Shown here piece after piece: positions 8,334-16,920 of a stretch of DNA of 33,791 bases (positions within the stretch are counted from its first letter, which is position 1; each line of letters starts with the position of its first letter). A program made the translations under genes and the position numbers. The notes under the pieces were generated by a model. That model made no database searches and was not told where the DNA came from. It saw nothing but the letters and a program-made list of their open reading frames with translations. The DNA is from Roseofilum capinflatum BLCC-M114 (GTDB lineage: Bacteria > Cyanobacteriota > Cyanobacteriia > Cyanobacteriales > Desertifilaceae). Location of the stretch: positions 1 through 33,791 of the forward strand of contig NZ_JAQOSO010000046.1 in assembly GCF_030068505.1 (NCBI RefSeq). The letters run 5' to 3'.

Positions 8334-10055
8334 GTGCTTTATCTAGCGGAAGTACAAATCCAAAAGGGGTTCATGGGCAATAAAGCCATGGTGAAACTGC
8401 TGGCATGTCAGCGCAGTGAACAGAATTGGAGTTCGGTCTCTGAAGAACTGATTGAATTGGCAGAACCGGGAACCTTGAAAGATGGAGCGCTGGTTTTGGT
8501 GGAGGTGGCCAATAAAAAGATTCAACGGCCTCCTCAAGATGCAGCCCGTCCTTTAATTGGAATTTTACAGAAGTTTTCTACCCTTCAAGGCAAGTTTGAA
8601 GGCCAGGAAGAAGAAATTGAGCAGTGGAAACAGTCCTTGACGTTTCAGGCCCAGGAATTAAATCGTCGGGAAATGGAGCTGGTTGCACGGGAAGATGAGC
8701 TGGCTCAGTTGGAGGAAGAGGCGGAGAAACTAGAGGAGAAACGACAGGAAATTGAGTCGTTATCGGAAGAAGCCGAGCGACAACGAGAGGAGTTTGAGCG
8801 CAAAAGCCAGGAATTGGAAGGCGCTTGGGCCCATTTACGGGGCGAACAACAACGACTAGAGGAACAACAGGGAGAACTCTCGTCTGCTTCCGTACTCGAT
8901 GAGGAGAAAGCGGGGCAAATTCGACAGTCTTTACAGTCTTTGTCCGAGGCCGTTGCACCAACGGAAAGCCTGCGAGAAGCAGTAGGACAGATGACAACGG
9001 CGGTTTCAGAACAGCAGCAGGTTCTCGACCAACATTGGCAGCAACTGGAGCAGTCGAAAGGGCAAACCAGTCAACAGCAAGGGGAAGTAGAACAGCTCAA
9101 GCAGACCATTGAAGGCCGTTGGCAGGAGTGGAACGAGGCGCAAACGGTTCTGGAAAAGGCACAAGTTGATTTGAAGACTCAGCAGAGTATCCTACAAATT
9201 AAGCAAGAGTTACTCTCGCCCATGCAAACTCACTTGAGTCAGACTGAGCAGTTGTGTCAACAGCTTCAGCAATTGTCGGAAGCATCCGGGAAACCCGCAG
9301 TCACCGTCGATCGCCAGACTCTGGAAAATATGCCCATCGATGAACTCCAAAAACGGGTGGAAGAATTGGAACAAGACCTGAAACGGGCATCAGGGTTTGT
9401 GAAGGATCAGGAGGAAGAGTTAGGGTATCAGATGGAGGCCATTGATGAACTCAAGCAAAAAATTGAACAAGCCAGTGAATACGATCGCCTCAGTTTAGAA
9501 ACCGAATTATCCAGCGAACAAGAAAGTTATGATTTCCTGAATGAATCTTTAGTGGGGTCGCGGCGAAATTTAGCCGAGCGAGAATTTGTTTACAAGACCC
9601 ATGTTAGTATTCTGCGGCGCAGACAAGGTTATCCTGTAGAAGCTGGAGAAGAAGCACTGCTTGATTTTAGCCCAGCCTTGGAAGCAGCCGAAAGCCAACG
9701 GCAACTGCAAAGCGAGCAAGTGCAACGGATGGAAGCAGAAATTAGTCAGATTCAATCGGCGATTGGGCAAGCTGAGGAGCTGGTCAATAGCCAAATGGCC
9801 GATCAAGAAACTAAGCGCAATGAAATTAAGCAATTGGAAGAAACCTTAGCTCAACAAGAGCAACAATGGGCACAAGCGAGAAGTCAAGTGGAGATTTATG
9901 AACAAATGCTCCAACCCCTGCAAGATCAACTAGCCCAATATCGGGAAAAAGTGGAGCAACTGCAAGAGGGGATAACTGGAATTCAATCCACCAACGATCG
10001 CCAATTACAGGCGATCTCCCAACTTCAGCAAACGGTGACCGAGCTAACTCAATAA
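8334..10055 (+). CDS. hmpF: pilus motility taxis protein HmpF (coiled coil)
   Basis: Protein of 573 residues starting at GTG. The first 65 residues (LYLAEVQIQKGFMGNKAM, then KLLACQRSEQNWSSV) match the conserved N-terminal domain I know from cyanobacterial HmpF proteins. Residues about 80-570 are almost continuous Glu/Gln/Leu-rich heptads, predicted as a long coiled coil broken near 205-215 and 310-330. In Nostoc punctiforme HmpF is needed for type IV pilus activity and accumulates at the leading pole of motile cells under control of the hmp chemotaxis system. Here it is divergent from that system, which fits. There is no signal peptide or membrane segment, so it is cytosolic or peripheral. 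The identification rests on the N-terminal match plus context; the coiled coil alone would not be diagnostic. Confidence 0.82.
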   Translation: MLYLAEVQIQKGFMGNKAMVKLLACQRSEQNWSSVSEELIELAEPGTLKDGALVLVEVANKKIQRPPQDAARPLIGILQKFSTLQGKFEGQEEEIEQWKQSLTFQAQELNRREMELVAREDELAQLEEEAEKLEEKRQEIESLSEEAERQREEFERKSQELEGAWAHLRGEQQRLEEQQGELSSASVLDEEKAGQIRQSLQSLSEAVAPTESLREAVGQMTTAVSEQQQVLDQHWQQLEQSKGQTSQQQGEVEQLKQTIEGRWQEWNEAQTVLEKAQVDLKTQQSILQIKQELLSPMQTHLSQTEQLCQQLQQLSEASGKPAVTVDRQTLENMPIDELQKRVEELEQDLKRASGFVKDQEEELGYQMEAIDELKQKIEQASEYDRLSLETELSSEQESYDFLNESLVGSRRNLAEREFVYKTHVSILRRRQGYPVEAGEEALLDFSPALEAAESQRQLQSEQVQRMEAEISQIQSAIGQAEELVNSQMADQETKRNEIKQLEETLAQQEQQWAQARSQVEIYEQMLQPLQDQLAQYREKVEQLQEGITGIQSTNDRQLQAISQLQQTVTELTQ

Positions 10056-10151
10056 GCCCAAGTGTGCGCTCAGTCTTATTTTCCTACTCCTTTGAGAAGT
10101 TCAACACCAGACCTAAACCCCCCAAATGAATGGCCAATAAACTCCTTTGCT

Positions 10152-10754
10152 ATGTCCCAGGTCTACAGCACTGAAGATTTAATTGCCATATTGGCCCAAG
10201 AGCGTCAAGCTTGTATGAGAGGAGAGCGTTTGAGTCTCAACATTCAGCTCTCTGGTCACCCGATTATTGACCAATTTGTAGCCGTTGAAGGGGTACAAAA
10301 CTTTATTGCTTACAAAGATTTTAAATCCACCATTCATCGCTATCAGAGAAAACATCAAGTTTCGGGAATTATCTGGCAAGAGATTATCATTGGCGGACAA
10401 ACCTTGCACTATCCTGCCATTCACGATCAACTGATTGCCTTACCCCAAGATTTAGACATCCTGCAACAGGCCAAATCTAAGATTCTCCACTTTTGGCATC
10501 AAGTGACTGTTGCTATGGATATCTTTATTGCTGACGGTCGCCGATATCAACAAATTACCCATCAAGATATTGAACCCATTTCCCAACGTACCCAATGGGC
10601 CCTGATTTACAAATGGGAAAATTCTTCCTACTTAGAAATCTTACTGCAACTGGGTTGGGGACAACCCACAGAAGCCTCCTATCAACGCAGTTTACCCCAC
10701 TCTGGAAGTCGATGTATTCATGCCGTTTATCCCGGCACTCGTCCCATTGGTTAA
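10152..10754 (+). CDS. conserved hypothetical protein downstream of hmpF
   Basis: Not recognised. The frame is open from a GTG at 10062 (230 codons), but residues 1-30 of that version are Pro-rich and low in conservation-like features. I prefer the ATG at 10152 (200 residues, starting MSQVYSTEDLIAILAQE). The protein is soluble, with mixed helix and strand, a central VEGVQNFIAYKDFKSTI segment and a Trp/Tyr-rich C-terminal half (QWALIYKWENSSYLEIL). There is no signal peptide, membrane segment or catalytic motif that I can name. It is on the same strand as hmpF, 96 bp after its stop, so co-transcription is plausible and a role in pilus control is a guess from position only. It converges with the next kinase gene. 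Confidence 0.7.
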   Translation: MSQVYSTEDLIAILAQERQACMRGERLSLNIQLSGHPIIDQFVAVEGVQNFIAYKDFKSTIHRYQRKHQVSGIIWQEIIIGGQTLHYPAIHDQLIALPQDLDILQQAKSKILHFWHQVTVAMDIFIADGRRYQQITHQDIEPISQRTQWALIYKWENSSYLEILLQLGWGQPTEASYQRSLPHSGSRCIHAVYPGTRPIG

Positions 10755-10793
10755 TTGTCCCTATCCCTCGTCTCCCATTCCCCCACAGAGGAT

Positions 10794-10806
10794 GCAAAGC
10801 GCTGTA
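10794..10806. repeat. degenerate REP-like element
   Basis: GCAAAGCGCTGTA is identical to part of the hairpin element at 27605-27625. It is preceded by a pyrimidine-rich CCCTATCCCT stretch, like the CCCTATT array near 27650. It lies in the 52-bp space between two convergent genes, a usual position for dispersed repeats. Confidence 0.45.
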
Positions 10807-12192
10807 TCACATGGTGTCTTCGCAATGAACGGGAATTTGCAGGGTAAATTGACTTCCTCCATCAGGTAATCGGGAATAACTCAGTTCTCCTTGATGTTGC
10901 TCCACGATAATTTGATAACAAATAGAAAGACCTAAGCCACTGCCTTTACCCACGGATTTAGTTGTAAAAAATGGATTAAAAATTTGCGTTTTGATATCAT
11001 CCTTAATACCCACTCCGTTATCCTTAAAACAAATTTGTACTTTATGGTCATTGATCAGTTGAGTGCTAATTTCTAGGGTAGGAAGAGCATCTGGAGAAGT
11101 CCAAGTTTCACCCGGTTTATCTTCTATGGCATCAATGGCATTTTCAATCAGATGAAGAAAAACTTGATGAATTTGACCAGAATAGCAGGTGACTTTAGGC
11201 AACTCACCATAGTGTTTGAGGACTTGAATCGGGGGGCGATCGGGAGTTTCCTGCAATCGATGTTGTACAATTAACAGTGTACTCTCGATTCCTTCATGTA
11301 AATCTACGGATTTAATTGCCGCTTCATCCAGTCTAGAAAACGTCCGCAGCCCTAAAACAATACCATGAATTCTTTCTACACCACTTTCCATGGAACCGAT
11401 CATAGTTTTGAGGTCATCAATGACAAAATCTAAATCAATTTCTTCAGTAAATGTTTTAATGTCTTCTGTCGGTTCAGGATAATTTTTCTGATAAATTTTG
11501 ATAGTATCAACTAAATTATCTAAATAATCATTAACATAATGCACGTTGCCGTAAATAAAACTAATTGGATTATTAATTTCATGGGCAATTCCAGCAACAA
11601 GCTGTCCCAAGCTGGCCATTTTTTCACTTTGAACCAGTTGTAATTGAGTGTTCTGTATTTTCGTTAAAGCGGCTTCTAAGCGTTCTGTTTGCTGTTTAAG
11701 TTCTATTTCTCGCTCTTCTAGGGAAGCTTGGATCTTCTTGCGATCGGAGATTTCTTGCTCTAAAATCACATTTTGCTCGGCCAGCATTTTTTGCGCTTGA
11801 CGAAGTTGTAACTGATTTTGCACTCGCACAACCACTTCTTCAATTTGAAAGGGTTTGGTAATATAATCTGAGCCACCGACGCGGAAGGCTTTGACTTTAT
11901 CAATGACATCATCTAAGGCGCTCAAAAAAATCACCGGAATGTCTTGAGTGACTTCCGTTTCTTTTAACTGTTCGCACACTTGATACCCATTGAGATCGGG
12001 CATATTAATATCTAACAAAATTAAATCCGGGGGTTTGGCGCGAGCTGCTTTCAATCCCATGGCTCCATTAATCACGCTTCTGACTTTATACCCTTGCTTG
12101 GTTAACAAACTCGACAACAAGCGCAGATTGTTGGGCAGATCATCAATGAGGAGAATATTAGCGGGTTCTGGGGAATCAGTAGAGTAATTCAT
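10807..12192 (-). CDS. receiver-histidine kinase (REC-HisKA-HATPase)
   Basis: Protein of 461 residues with no membrane segment. The N-terminal receiver (about 10-130) has acid pair IDD, Asp61 in LILLDINMPDLNGYQ, Ser in LSALDD and Lys in TKPF. A coiled coil (about 130-190) leads into a HisKA domain with His204 in GIAHEINNP. The ATPase domain has its N box at ENAIDAI, G1 at DNGVGI and G2 at GKGSGLGLS. Because the receiver is at the N-terminus, it probably receives phosphate from another kinase and controls its own kinase domain. It is the last gene of a five-gene run, 50 bp after the HAMP kinase. Its receiver is a close paralogue of the one in the REC-GGDEF-EAL protein encoded at 16921-18744. 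Confidence 0.9.
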   Translation of the reverse strand: MNYSTDSPEPANILLIDDLPNNLRLLSSLLTKQGYKVRSVINGAMGLKAARAKPPDLILLDINMPDLNGYQVCEQLKETEVTQDIPVIFLSALDDVIDKVKAFRVGGSDYITKPFQIEEVVVRVQNQLQLRQAQKMLAEQNVILEQEISDRKKIQASLEEREIELKQQTERLEAALTKIQNTQLQLVQSEKMASLGQLVAGIAHEINNPISFIYGNVHYVNDYLDNLVDTIKIYQKNYPEPTEDIKTFTEEIDLDFVIDDLKTMIGSMESGVERIHGIVLGLRTFSRLDEAAIKSVDLHEGIESTLLIVQHRLQETPDRPPIQVLKHYGELPKVTCYSGQIHQVFLHLIENAIDAIEDKPGETWTSPDALPTLEISTQLINDHKVQICFKDNGVGIKDDIKTQIFNPFFTTKSVGKGSGLGLSICYQIIVEQHQGELSYSRLPDGGSQFTLQIPVHCEDTM

Positions 12193-12242
12193 TAGATCGC
12201 AAGCAAGCTAGGCGGCACTATGGAATGGAACAATTGGAGATA

Positions 12243-14594
12243 TTAGCGAGCAATAAACTGGTTACTTTCTTGGAGAATGCACTCTTCTGTTATCTCACAA
12301 ATTGCTTCAAACTGGAAATTATTCACCCAAGTGACTAAGTTCTGTCTGAGTTCTAATTGAGTGGTGGGGAGTTGGTCGATTAGGGGCACAATCAAATCGG
12401 TATCGGCTTCAGTGGCGGCTTTCTGTAAGGCAGCAATCCATTCTATGGGCTGTTGAGCCATGGCTGCTGAGAGATGGGAACTGGGGTTTTGAGAGGAAGG
12501 GGGAGGGGGGAGGGGCTGGCAGTTGTCGCTTTGGGGTTCTGATTCATAAGTATATTCGAGTCCTAAATACTGGGCAATTTTCTCTAAAATCAGGGCTTCA
12601 GGAAAGGGTTTATGCACTAAATCGTTACATCCTATGTTCAACATCTGTTGGCGCTCTTCTTCAAAGGTACTGGCTGTGGTGACAATGATGGGAACCTGGG
12701 GGAGAGCGCGTTCTTGTTCTCGTTGACGGATGCGGGCGGTGAGGCCATAACCATCAAGGAGGGGCATCCGAATATCGGTGAGGATGAGATCGATCGCTTC
12801 TTGTTCCCAGAGGGTTAGGGCTTCTTCTCCTTGGGTGGCTTGTAGCACTTCAAACCCTAAAGGGGTGAGCAAAGCATGAACGATTTCCCGGTTTTCCCAT
12901 TTATCATCAACGACTAAAATACGATAGGTTTGGTCTGTGGAGGCAATTCCTGTGACTGTACGCTCAAGGCTGGCGATGGGTTCTGTTGTGACTGGGTTAG
13001 AGATGAGGGGGAGGTCAAAGCTAAACGTAGTGCCTTGGTTGATTTCACTCGATACACTCAGCTCTCCTCCCAGGAGGTTGACCAATTGGCGGCTAATGGT
13101 TAATCCGAGTCCGGTTCCTTCCTGGGATTGTTTGCCACTTTGGGTTTGTTCAAAGGGCTGAAAGAGTTGGTCGAGTTCTTCGGTGGCGATTCCTGTACCG
13201 GTATCGGAGACGGTAAATTGTAGAGTGTCGGGTCGATCGCCAAGGGTGAGGGTTAGGGAAACGCTGCCTTTGTCAGTAAATTTAATGGCATTACTGAGTA
13301 AATTGAGTAAAATTTGGCGCAGTTTCTTTTCATCGGTGTAGAGGTATTGGGGGACATTGCCTGGGATGTTCATGTTCAGATCGAGGCCTTTCTTTTTGGC
13401 TTTGAACTCTAACATGCTTTCTAAATGATGAATAAAGGTGGGTAAATCAAAGGAGTGGGGTAAAACCTCTAATTTTCCGGCTTCGATTTTGGATAAATCT
13501 AAAATGTCATTAATCAGGCCGAGCAGATGTTGGCTGCTGCTATAGATGGTTTGGAGTTGTTCTTGATGTTTGCCGAGTAAATGCTTGTCTTTGACCATGA
13601 TTTGCGTGAATCCGAGAATGGCATGGAGGGGGGTACGCAGTTCATGGCTCATTTTGGCTAGGAAGGTGCTTTTGGCTTGATTGGCTTGTTCTGCGGAGTC
13701 TTTGGCTTCGAGGAGTTGCTCGGTACGGTGTTGAACTCGTTCCATGAGGGCGTTGAGGGTTTGGCTCAAGGAGGCGATTTCGTCTTGGGTGTTAATGGGG
13801 ATTCGCAGTTGCCAATTTTCTTCTTGGGTTGCGGTGGCGGCTAATTGGGTGAGGTGTTCGAGGGGGCTGATAATGTCTTGGGTGGTGCGTAGGGCAATCC
13901 AACCGGCGATCGCCACGGCTAATAGACTGCTGAGAATAATGATACTTTTTTCTAGGCCTTGGGCATTTTCGAGTTCAACTTCTGCTTGACGTGCTTGATC
14001 TTGAGCCATGGCGAGGAGTTGATCGAGGGTTGCTGCGAATTGGTCTAATTCTTGCTGTTGCTCGGAGAGAATGAGCGATCGCAGTTGATTGTGTTGCTCG
14101 GGTAAGGGAAGATCGGGTTGATTAACAATGTTTTGGATGTGATCGCTGTATTCAACTAAGGCTTGAGTATACTGGTCGAGAAATGGCTCGAAGCTGTCTA
14201 CAGGAGTAGCTAACCAGGCAGGATTTCCGGTGATAAAGGTTTGTAGTTCTTGGTGGATGGCTTGGATCTGGGCTAGGTTATTGTGGAGTTTCTGTTGGTA
14301 GAGTTGTGAAGCTTGGCGATCGCCTGCTACTGTCCCCAGCAAAACCGCGAATCGTTCGGCTCTCTCGATTTCCACCTGAAAATGAACCAACAATTGGGCT
14401 TGAATATTCGCATCGGCTAATTGCACAATTCCTTGGCCTTGATAATAATCGGCTAAAACCATGCCAATTAAGGAACCGGCTAATCCCGTACCAATGGCTA
14501 AGGCATAACCCGATCCAATTTTGTGTCGGATACGTCCCGATTGGATCTGTTGCCATTTCTGTTTCAGCTTACCCGTGATGCGATCGAGGGTCAT
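12243..14594 (-). CDS. membrane hybrid histidine kinase (sensor-HAMP-HisKA-HATPase-REC)
   Basis: Protein of 783 residues. TM1 is about 28-50 and TM2 about 216-235, flanking a roughly 165-residue all-helical periplasmic sensor of four-helix-bundle character. HAMP is 236-290. HisKA has His317 in FLAKMSHELRTPLHAILGF. The ATPase N box is at NLLSNAIKF, G1 at DTGTGI and G2 at GTGLGL. The C-terminal receiver has acid pair VDD and Asp607 in LILTDIRMPLLDGYG. A Pro-rich linker then leads to a 60-residue helical tail (about 715-775) also found in the kinases at 14597 and 18834. It starts 2 bp after the stop of the preceding kinase, so the two are almost certainly translationally coupled. The ligand is unknown. 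A small-molecule or mechanical input through the membrane bundle is the usual reading. Confidence 0.92.
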   Translation of the reverse strand: MTLDRITGKLKQKWQQIQSGRIRHKIGSGYALAIGTGLAGSLIGMVLADYYQGQGIVQLADANIQAQLLVHFQVEIERAERFAVLLGTVAGDRQASQLYQQKLHNNLAQIQAIHQELQTFITGNPAWLATPVDSFEPFLDQYTQALVEYSDHIQNIVNQPDLPLPEQHNQLRSLILSEQQQELDQFAATLDQLLAMAQDQARQAEVELENAQGLEKSIIILSSLLAVAIAGWIALRTTQDIISPLEHLTQLAATATQEENWQLRIPINTQDEIASLSQTLNALMERVQHRTEQLLEAKDSAEQANQAKSTFLAKMSHELRTPLHAILGFTQIMVKDKHLLGKHQEQLQTIYSSSQHLLGLINDILDLSKIEAGKLEVLPHSFDLPTFIHHLESMLEFKAKKKGLDLNMNIPGNVPQYLYTDEKKLRQILLNLLSNAIKFTDKGSVSLTLTLGDRPDTLQFTVSDTGTGIATEELDQLFQPFEQTQSGKQSQEGTGLGLTISRQLVNLLGGELSVSSEINQGTTFSFDLPLISNPVTTEPIASLERTVTGIASTDQTYRILVVDDKWENREIVHALLTPLGFEVLQATQGEEALTLWEQEAIDLILTDIRMPLLDGYGLTARIRQREQERALPQVPIIVTTASTFEEERQQMLNIGCNDLVHKPFPEALILEKIAQYLGLEYTYESEPQSDNCQPLPPPPSSQNPSSHLSAAMAQQPIEWIAALQKAATEADTDLIVPLIDQLPTTQLELRQNLVTWVNNFQFEAICEITEECILQESNQFIAR

Positions 14595-14596
14595 AA

Positions 14597-16867
14597 TCAG
14601 TTAGCCTTTTGAGAGAGTTGCTCGCGAATCAACTGATCCACGCGATCGAATTGAAAATCATAGACCCATTCCGTTAAACATCCTCGCATCTGCGAATTGG
14701 GGGTAAAAATGGTCTCAATCAACTTTAGCAGCAGTTCTTCATCGGCGGCTAAGGTTGCCTGTTGGAGTTTTTCCCAATCTGAAGCTTGAACATAGCTGAG
14801 GTCTTCATCTTCCACTTTTTCTTGTGCCGTCGGTAGGGGAGCGGTGTGAGGTCTCAGATTGGCGGGAATCTCATACTCTATGGGGTCTGAGGAGGTTTCC
14901 CTGGTTTCTCGCTTCACGGGTAGGGTAAACTGAAACCGGCTGCCTTGACCCACCTCAGATTCTACGGTCAGTTGTCCTCCCATCAGTTCCACCACTTGCT
15001 GACTAATGGGTAAGCCTAAACCTGTACCTTCTTGAAAGCCGCGATCGCTCGAACTTTGTACAAAAGGTTCAAACAGATGAGCCAATTCACTCGCTGCAAT
15101 TCCAATCCCCGTATCCTGGACTTCACAGATTAAGAATGCCTCTTCTAAAGACCGATCCTCGCGCCAATGGATTCCCACTGTGATCCCCCCTTCAGGGGTA
15201 AACTTGAGAGCATTACCCAACAAATTAATCAACACTTGGCGGATTTTACCTGAATCTCCTTCAATAAAGGGAGGCACATGAGTATCCACTTCAAAGGACA
15301 AAGTTAACCCTTGATGCTCGGCCTTGAGCTTAAACATTTGATAGAGGGTACTGAGCATGTCGTACAAATTAAACCGACTTTGATGCAACTCCATTTTACC
15401 CGCTTCTATTTTTGACCAGTTCAACAAATCGTTAATCAGGTCTAATAGATGTTCTCCACTGTTATGAATCACTTTCAGATAGCCAAAATGTTCCTCAATT
15501 TGAGTCGCACTCAGAGAATGTTGATTGGCGCTCAGATGGCGGATCATGACTTGGGTAAAACCGAGAATTGCATTCAGGGGAGTTCGCAGTTCATGGCTCA
15601 TTTTGGCGAGAAAATGACTTTTGGCCTGATTGGCCTTTTCTGCTGCTTCCTTAGCGCCGGAGAGGGCTTCCATTACCTGTTTGCGCTCCGTAATATCACG
15701 GGCAATCCAAATTACAGAGTCCCCCATGCCGGAAACATCCGTAATGGGGGCAATGGTGGCAGAAAACCAGAGGATTTGATCTTCGATGGTGAGTTGATAT
15801 TCTGTTTGTAGGGTGGTTTGAGTATTGAGGCTTTGCCAGATCCAATTAATAAAGGTTGTGGATTGATCGGGTTCAAAGATATCTTGTACGCTTTTACCGA
15901 TCAAGTGGGAGGGCATTTGGTAGAGGGGTTGGGGGGTTGTAGGAGCAATGTTGAGAATGTAGCCTTGGGCATCAAAAACAAGAATTACATCTGTGATCGC
16001 ACTGAAGAGGGTTTTAAATTCGGTGGTGACTTGTTTTTGATGCAGAATTCTGCCAAAGTCAAGGGCGCGATCGGAGAGCTGTTTGACCCAGTATGGATTT
16101 TGGAAGGATGAATAATGGGTAAAGAATACTAAAATTCCCAAGGTGGCCGAGCGTCTAGGAATCAGGTTAGGGGTGAGGGTTTCTTGGGCAGGAATGGGTA
16201 TGGGTAGGCCAAAGGCGGCTCCTAGACCGACTTTGTGGGCCAGGGTTCCCCTGGAAAAAATATCGTTGTCTTGGGCGAGGTTCCCAAACCATTGGGGTTG
16301 GTTGCTATGCCAAACTCGTCCGGGAATGTCTTCGTCGGGAAGGAGAATTAGACCTTCGGTGTAGTGGCGAAAGTCTTGTAGGGCAACCCGGTGGTCTGGG
16401 GAGAGAGATTGGGTATTTTGATACCAAATTGAGCTACATTGGAGGGCGCTTTTGTCAGCCGTGGGAATCCAGGCTTCGGCGTAAGTCCAACCGGTGAGTT
16501 GACAAATTTGTTCTAGGATTAGGTGCAGGGCACTGGGGAAGTCAGGGGTGGTGTTTAAGGTTTGTTCTAGGGCCAGTAAGAGGTTGGGGGAGACATCTGG
16601 GAGTTGAGGCTCTGGGGAGGGGGGAGGAGGGGTTTCGCTTGGGGGCTGTTGGTTTGGGGAGGGTTGGCGTAGTTTGCGGTGGAGGTGATGGGCTTGTTTA
16701 ATGCCGAAACCTGTGGTCAGCAGTAAGACGATCCAGGCAAACCAGAGGCCTGGGGGGATCGGCAGGGAGCGACTGGAATATACCCATGCGGTTACGGCGA
16801 TACCGATCGCAGTTGAGATTAATAAGGGAGCGATGACCAGGATAGGAAAGGATGGGTATCGGAACAT
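14597..16867 (-). CDS. membrane-anchored GAF-PAS histidine kinase without receiver
   Basis: Protein of 756 residues. Two N-terminal membrane helices (about 8-30 and 40-56) form a short hairpin, followed by a Pro-rich linker (68-92). A GAF domain spans about 100-275 (LEQICQLTGWTYAEAWIP, GLPIPI). A PAS domain spans 283-395 and ends with the usual ARDITERK. HisKA has His425 in FLAKMSHELRTPLNAILGF. The ATPase has N box NLLGNALKF, G1 DTGIGI and G2 GTGLGL. No receiver follows; instead a linker leads to the same small helical tail as in its neighbours. I see no chromophore Cys in a bilin-type context, so light sensing is not supported. It is coupled to the next kinase gene with a 2-bp gap, and probably phosphorylates a receiver on another protein of this cluster. 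Confidence 0.9.
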   Translation of the reverse strand: MFRYPSFPILVIAPLLISTAIGIAVTAWVYSSRSLPIPPGLWFAWIVLLLTTGFGIKQAHHLHRKLRQPSPNQQPPSETPPPPSPEPQLPDVSPNLLLALEQTLNTTPDFPSALHLILEQICQLTGWTYAEAWIPTADKSALQCSSIWYQNTQSLSPDHRVALQDFRHYTEGLILLPDEDIPGRVWHSNQPQWFGNLAQDNDIFSRGTLAHKVGLGAAFGLPIPIPAQETLTPNLIPRRSATLGILVFFTHYSSFQNPYWVKQLSDRALDFGRILHQKQVTTEFKTLFSAITDVILVFDAQGYILNIAPTTPQPLYQMPSHLIGKSVQDIFEPDQSTTFINWIWQSLNTQTTLQTEYQLTIEDQILWFSATIAPITDVSGMGDSVIWIARDITERKQVMEALSGAKEAAEKANQAKSHFLAKMSHELRTPLNAILGFTQVMIRHLSANQHSLSATQIEEHFGYLKVIHNSGEHLLDLINDLLNWSKIEAGKMELHQSRFNLYDMLSTLYQMFKLKAEHQGLTLSFEVDTHVPPFIEGDSGKIRQVLINLLGNALKFTPEGGITVGIHWREDRSLEEAFLICEVQDTGIGIAASELAHLFEPFVQSSSDRGFQEGTGLGLPISQQVVELMGGQLTVESEVGQGSRFQFTLPVKRETRETSSDPIEYEIPANLRPHTAPLPTAQEKVEDEDLSYVQASDWEKLQQATLAADEELLLKLIETIFTPNSQMRGCLTEWVYDFQFDRVDQLIREQLSQKAN

Positions 16868-16920
16868 GGATTTAGGGAGTTAATAATCATTAAATTCATT
16901 AACCGTTAATCTTGTTGAGT

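Noticed and set aside
8578-8997. A 139-residue minus-strand frame inside hmpF
   Set aside because: Antisense shadow of Glu/Gln-rich coiled-coil codons; composition is Pro/Val/Leu-biased and not protein-like.
10062-10151. GTG-started extension of the gene after hmpF
   Set aside because: It begins 6 bp after the hmpF stop without a clear ribosome site, and its 30 residues are Pro/Ser-rich and unlike a folded start; the ATG at 10152 is preferred. Not fully excluded.
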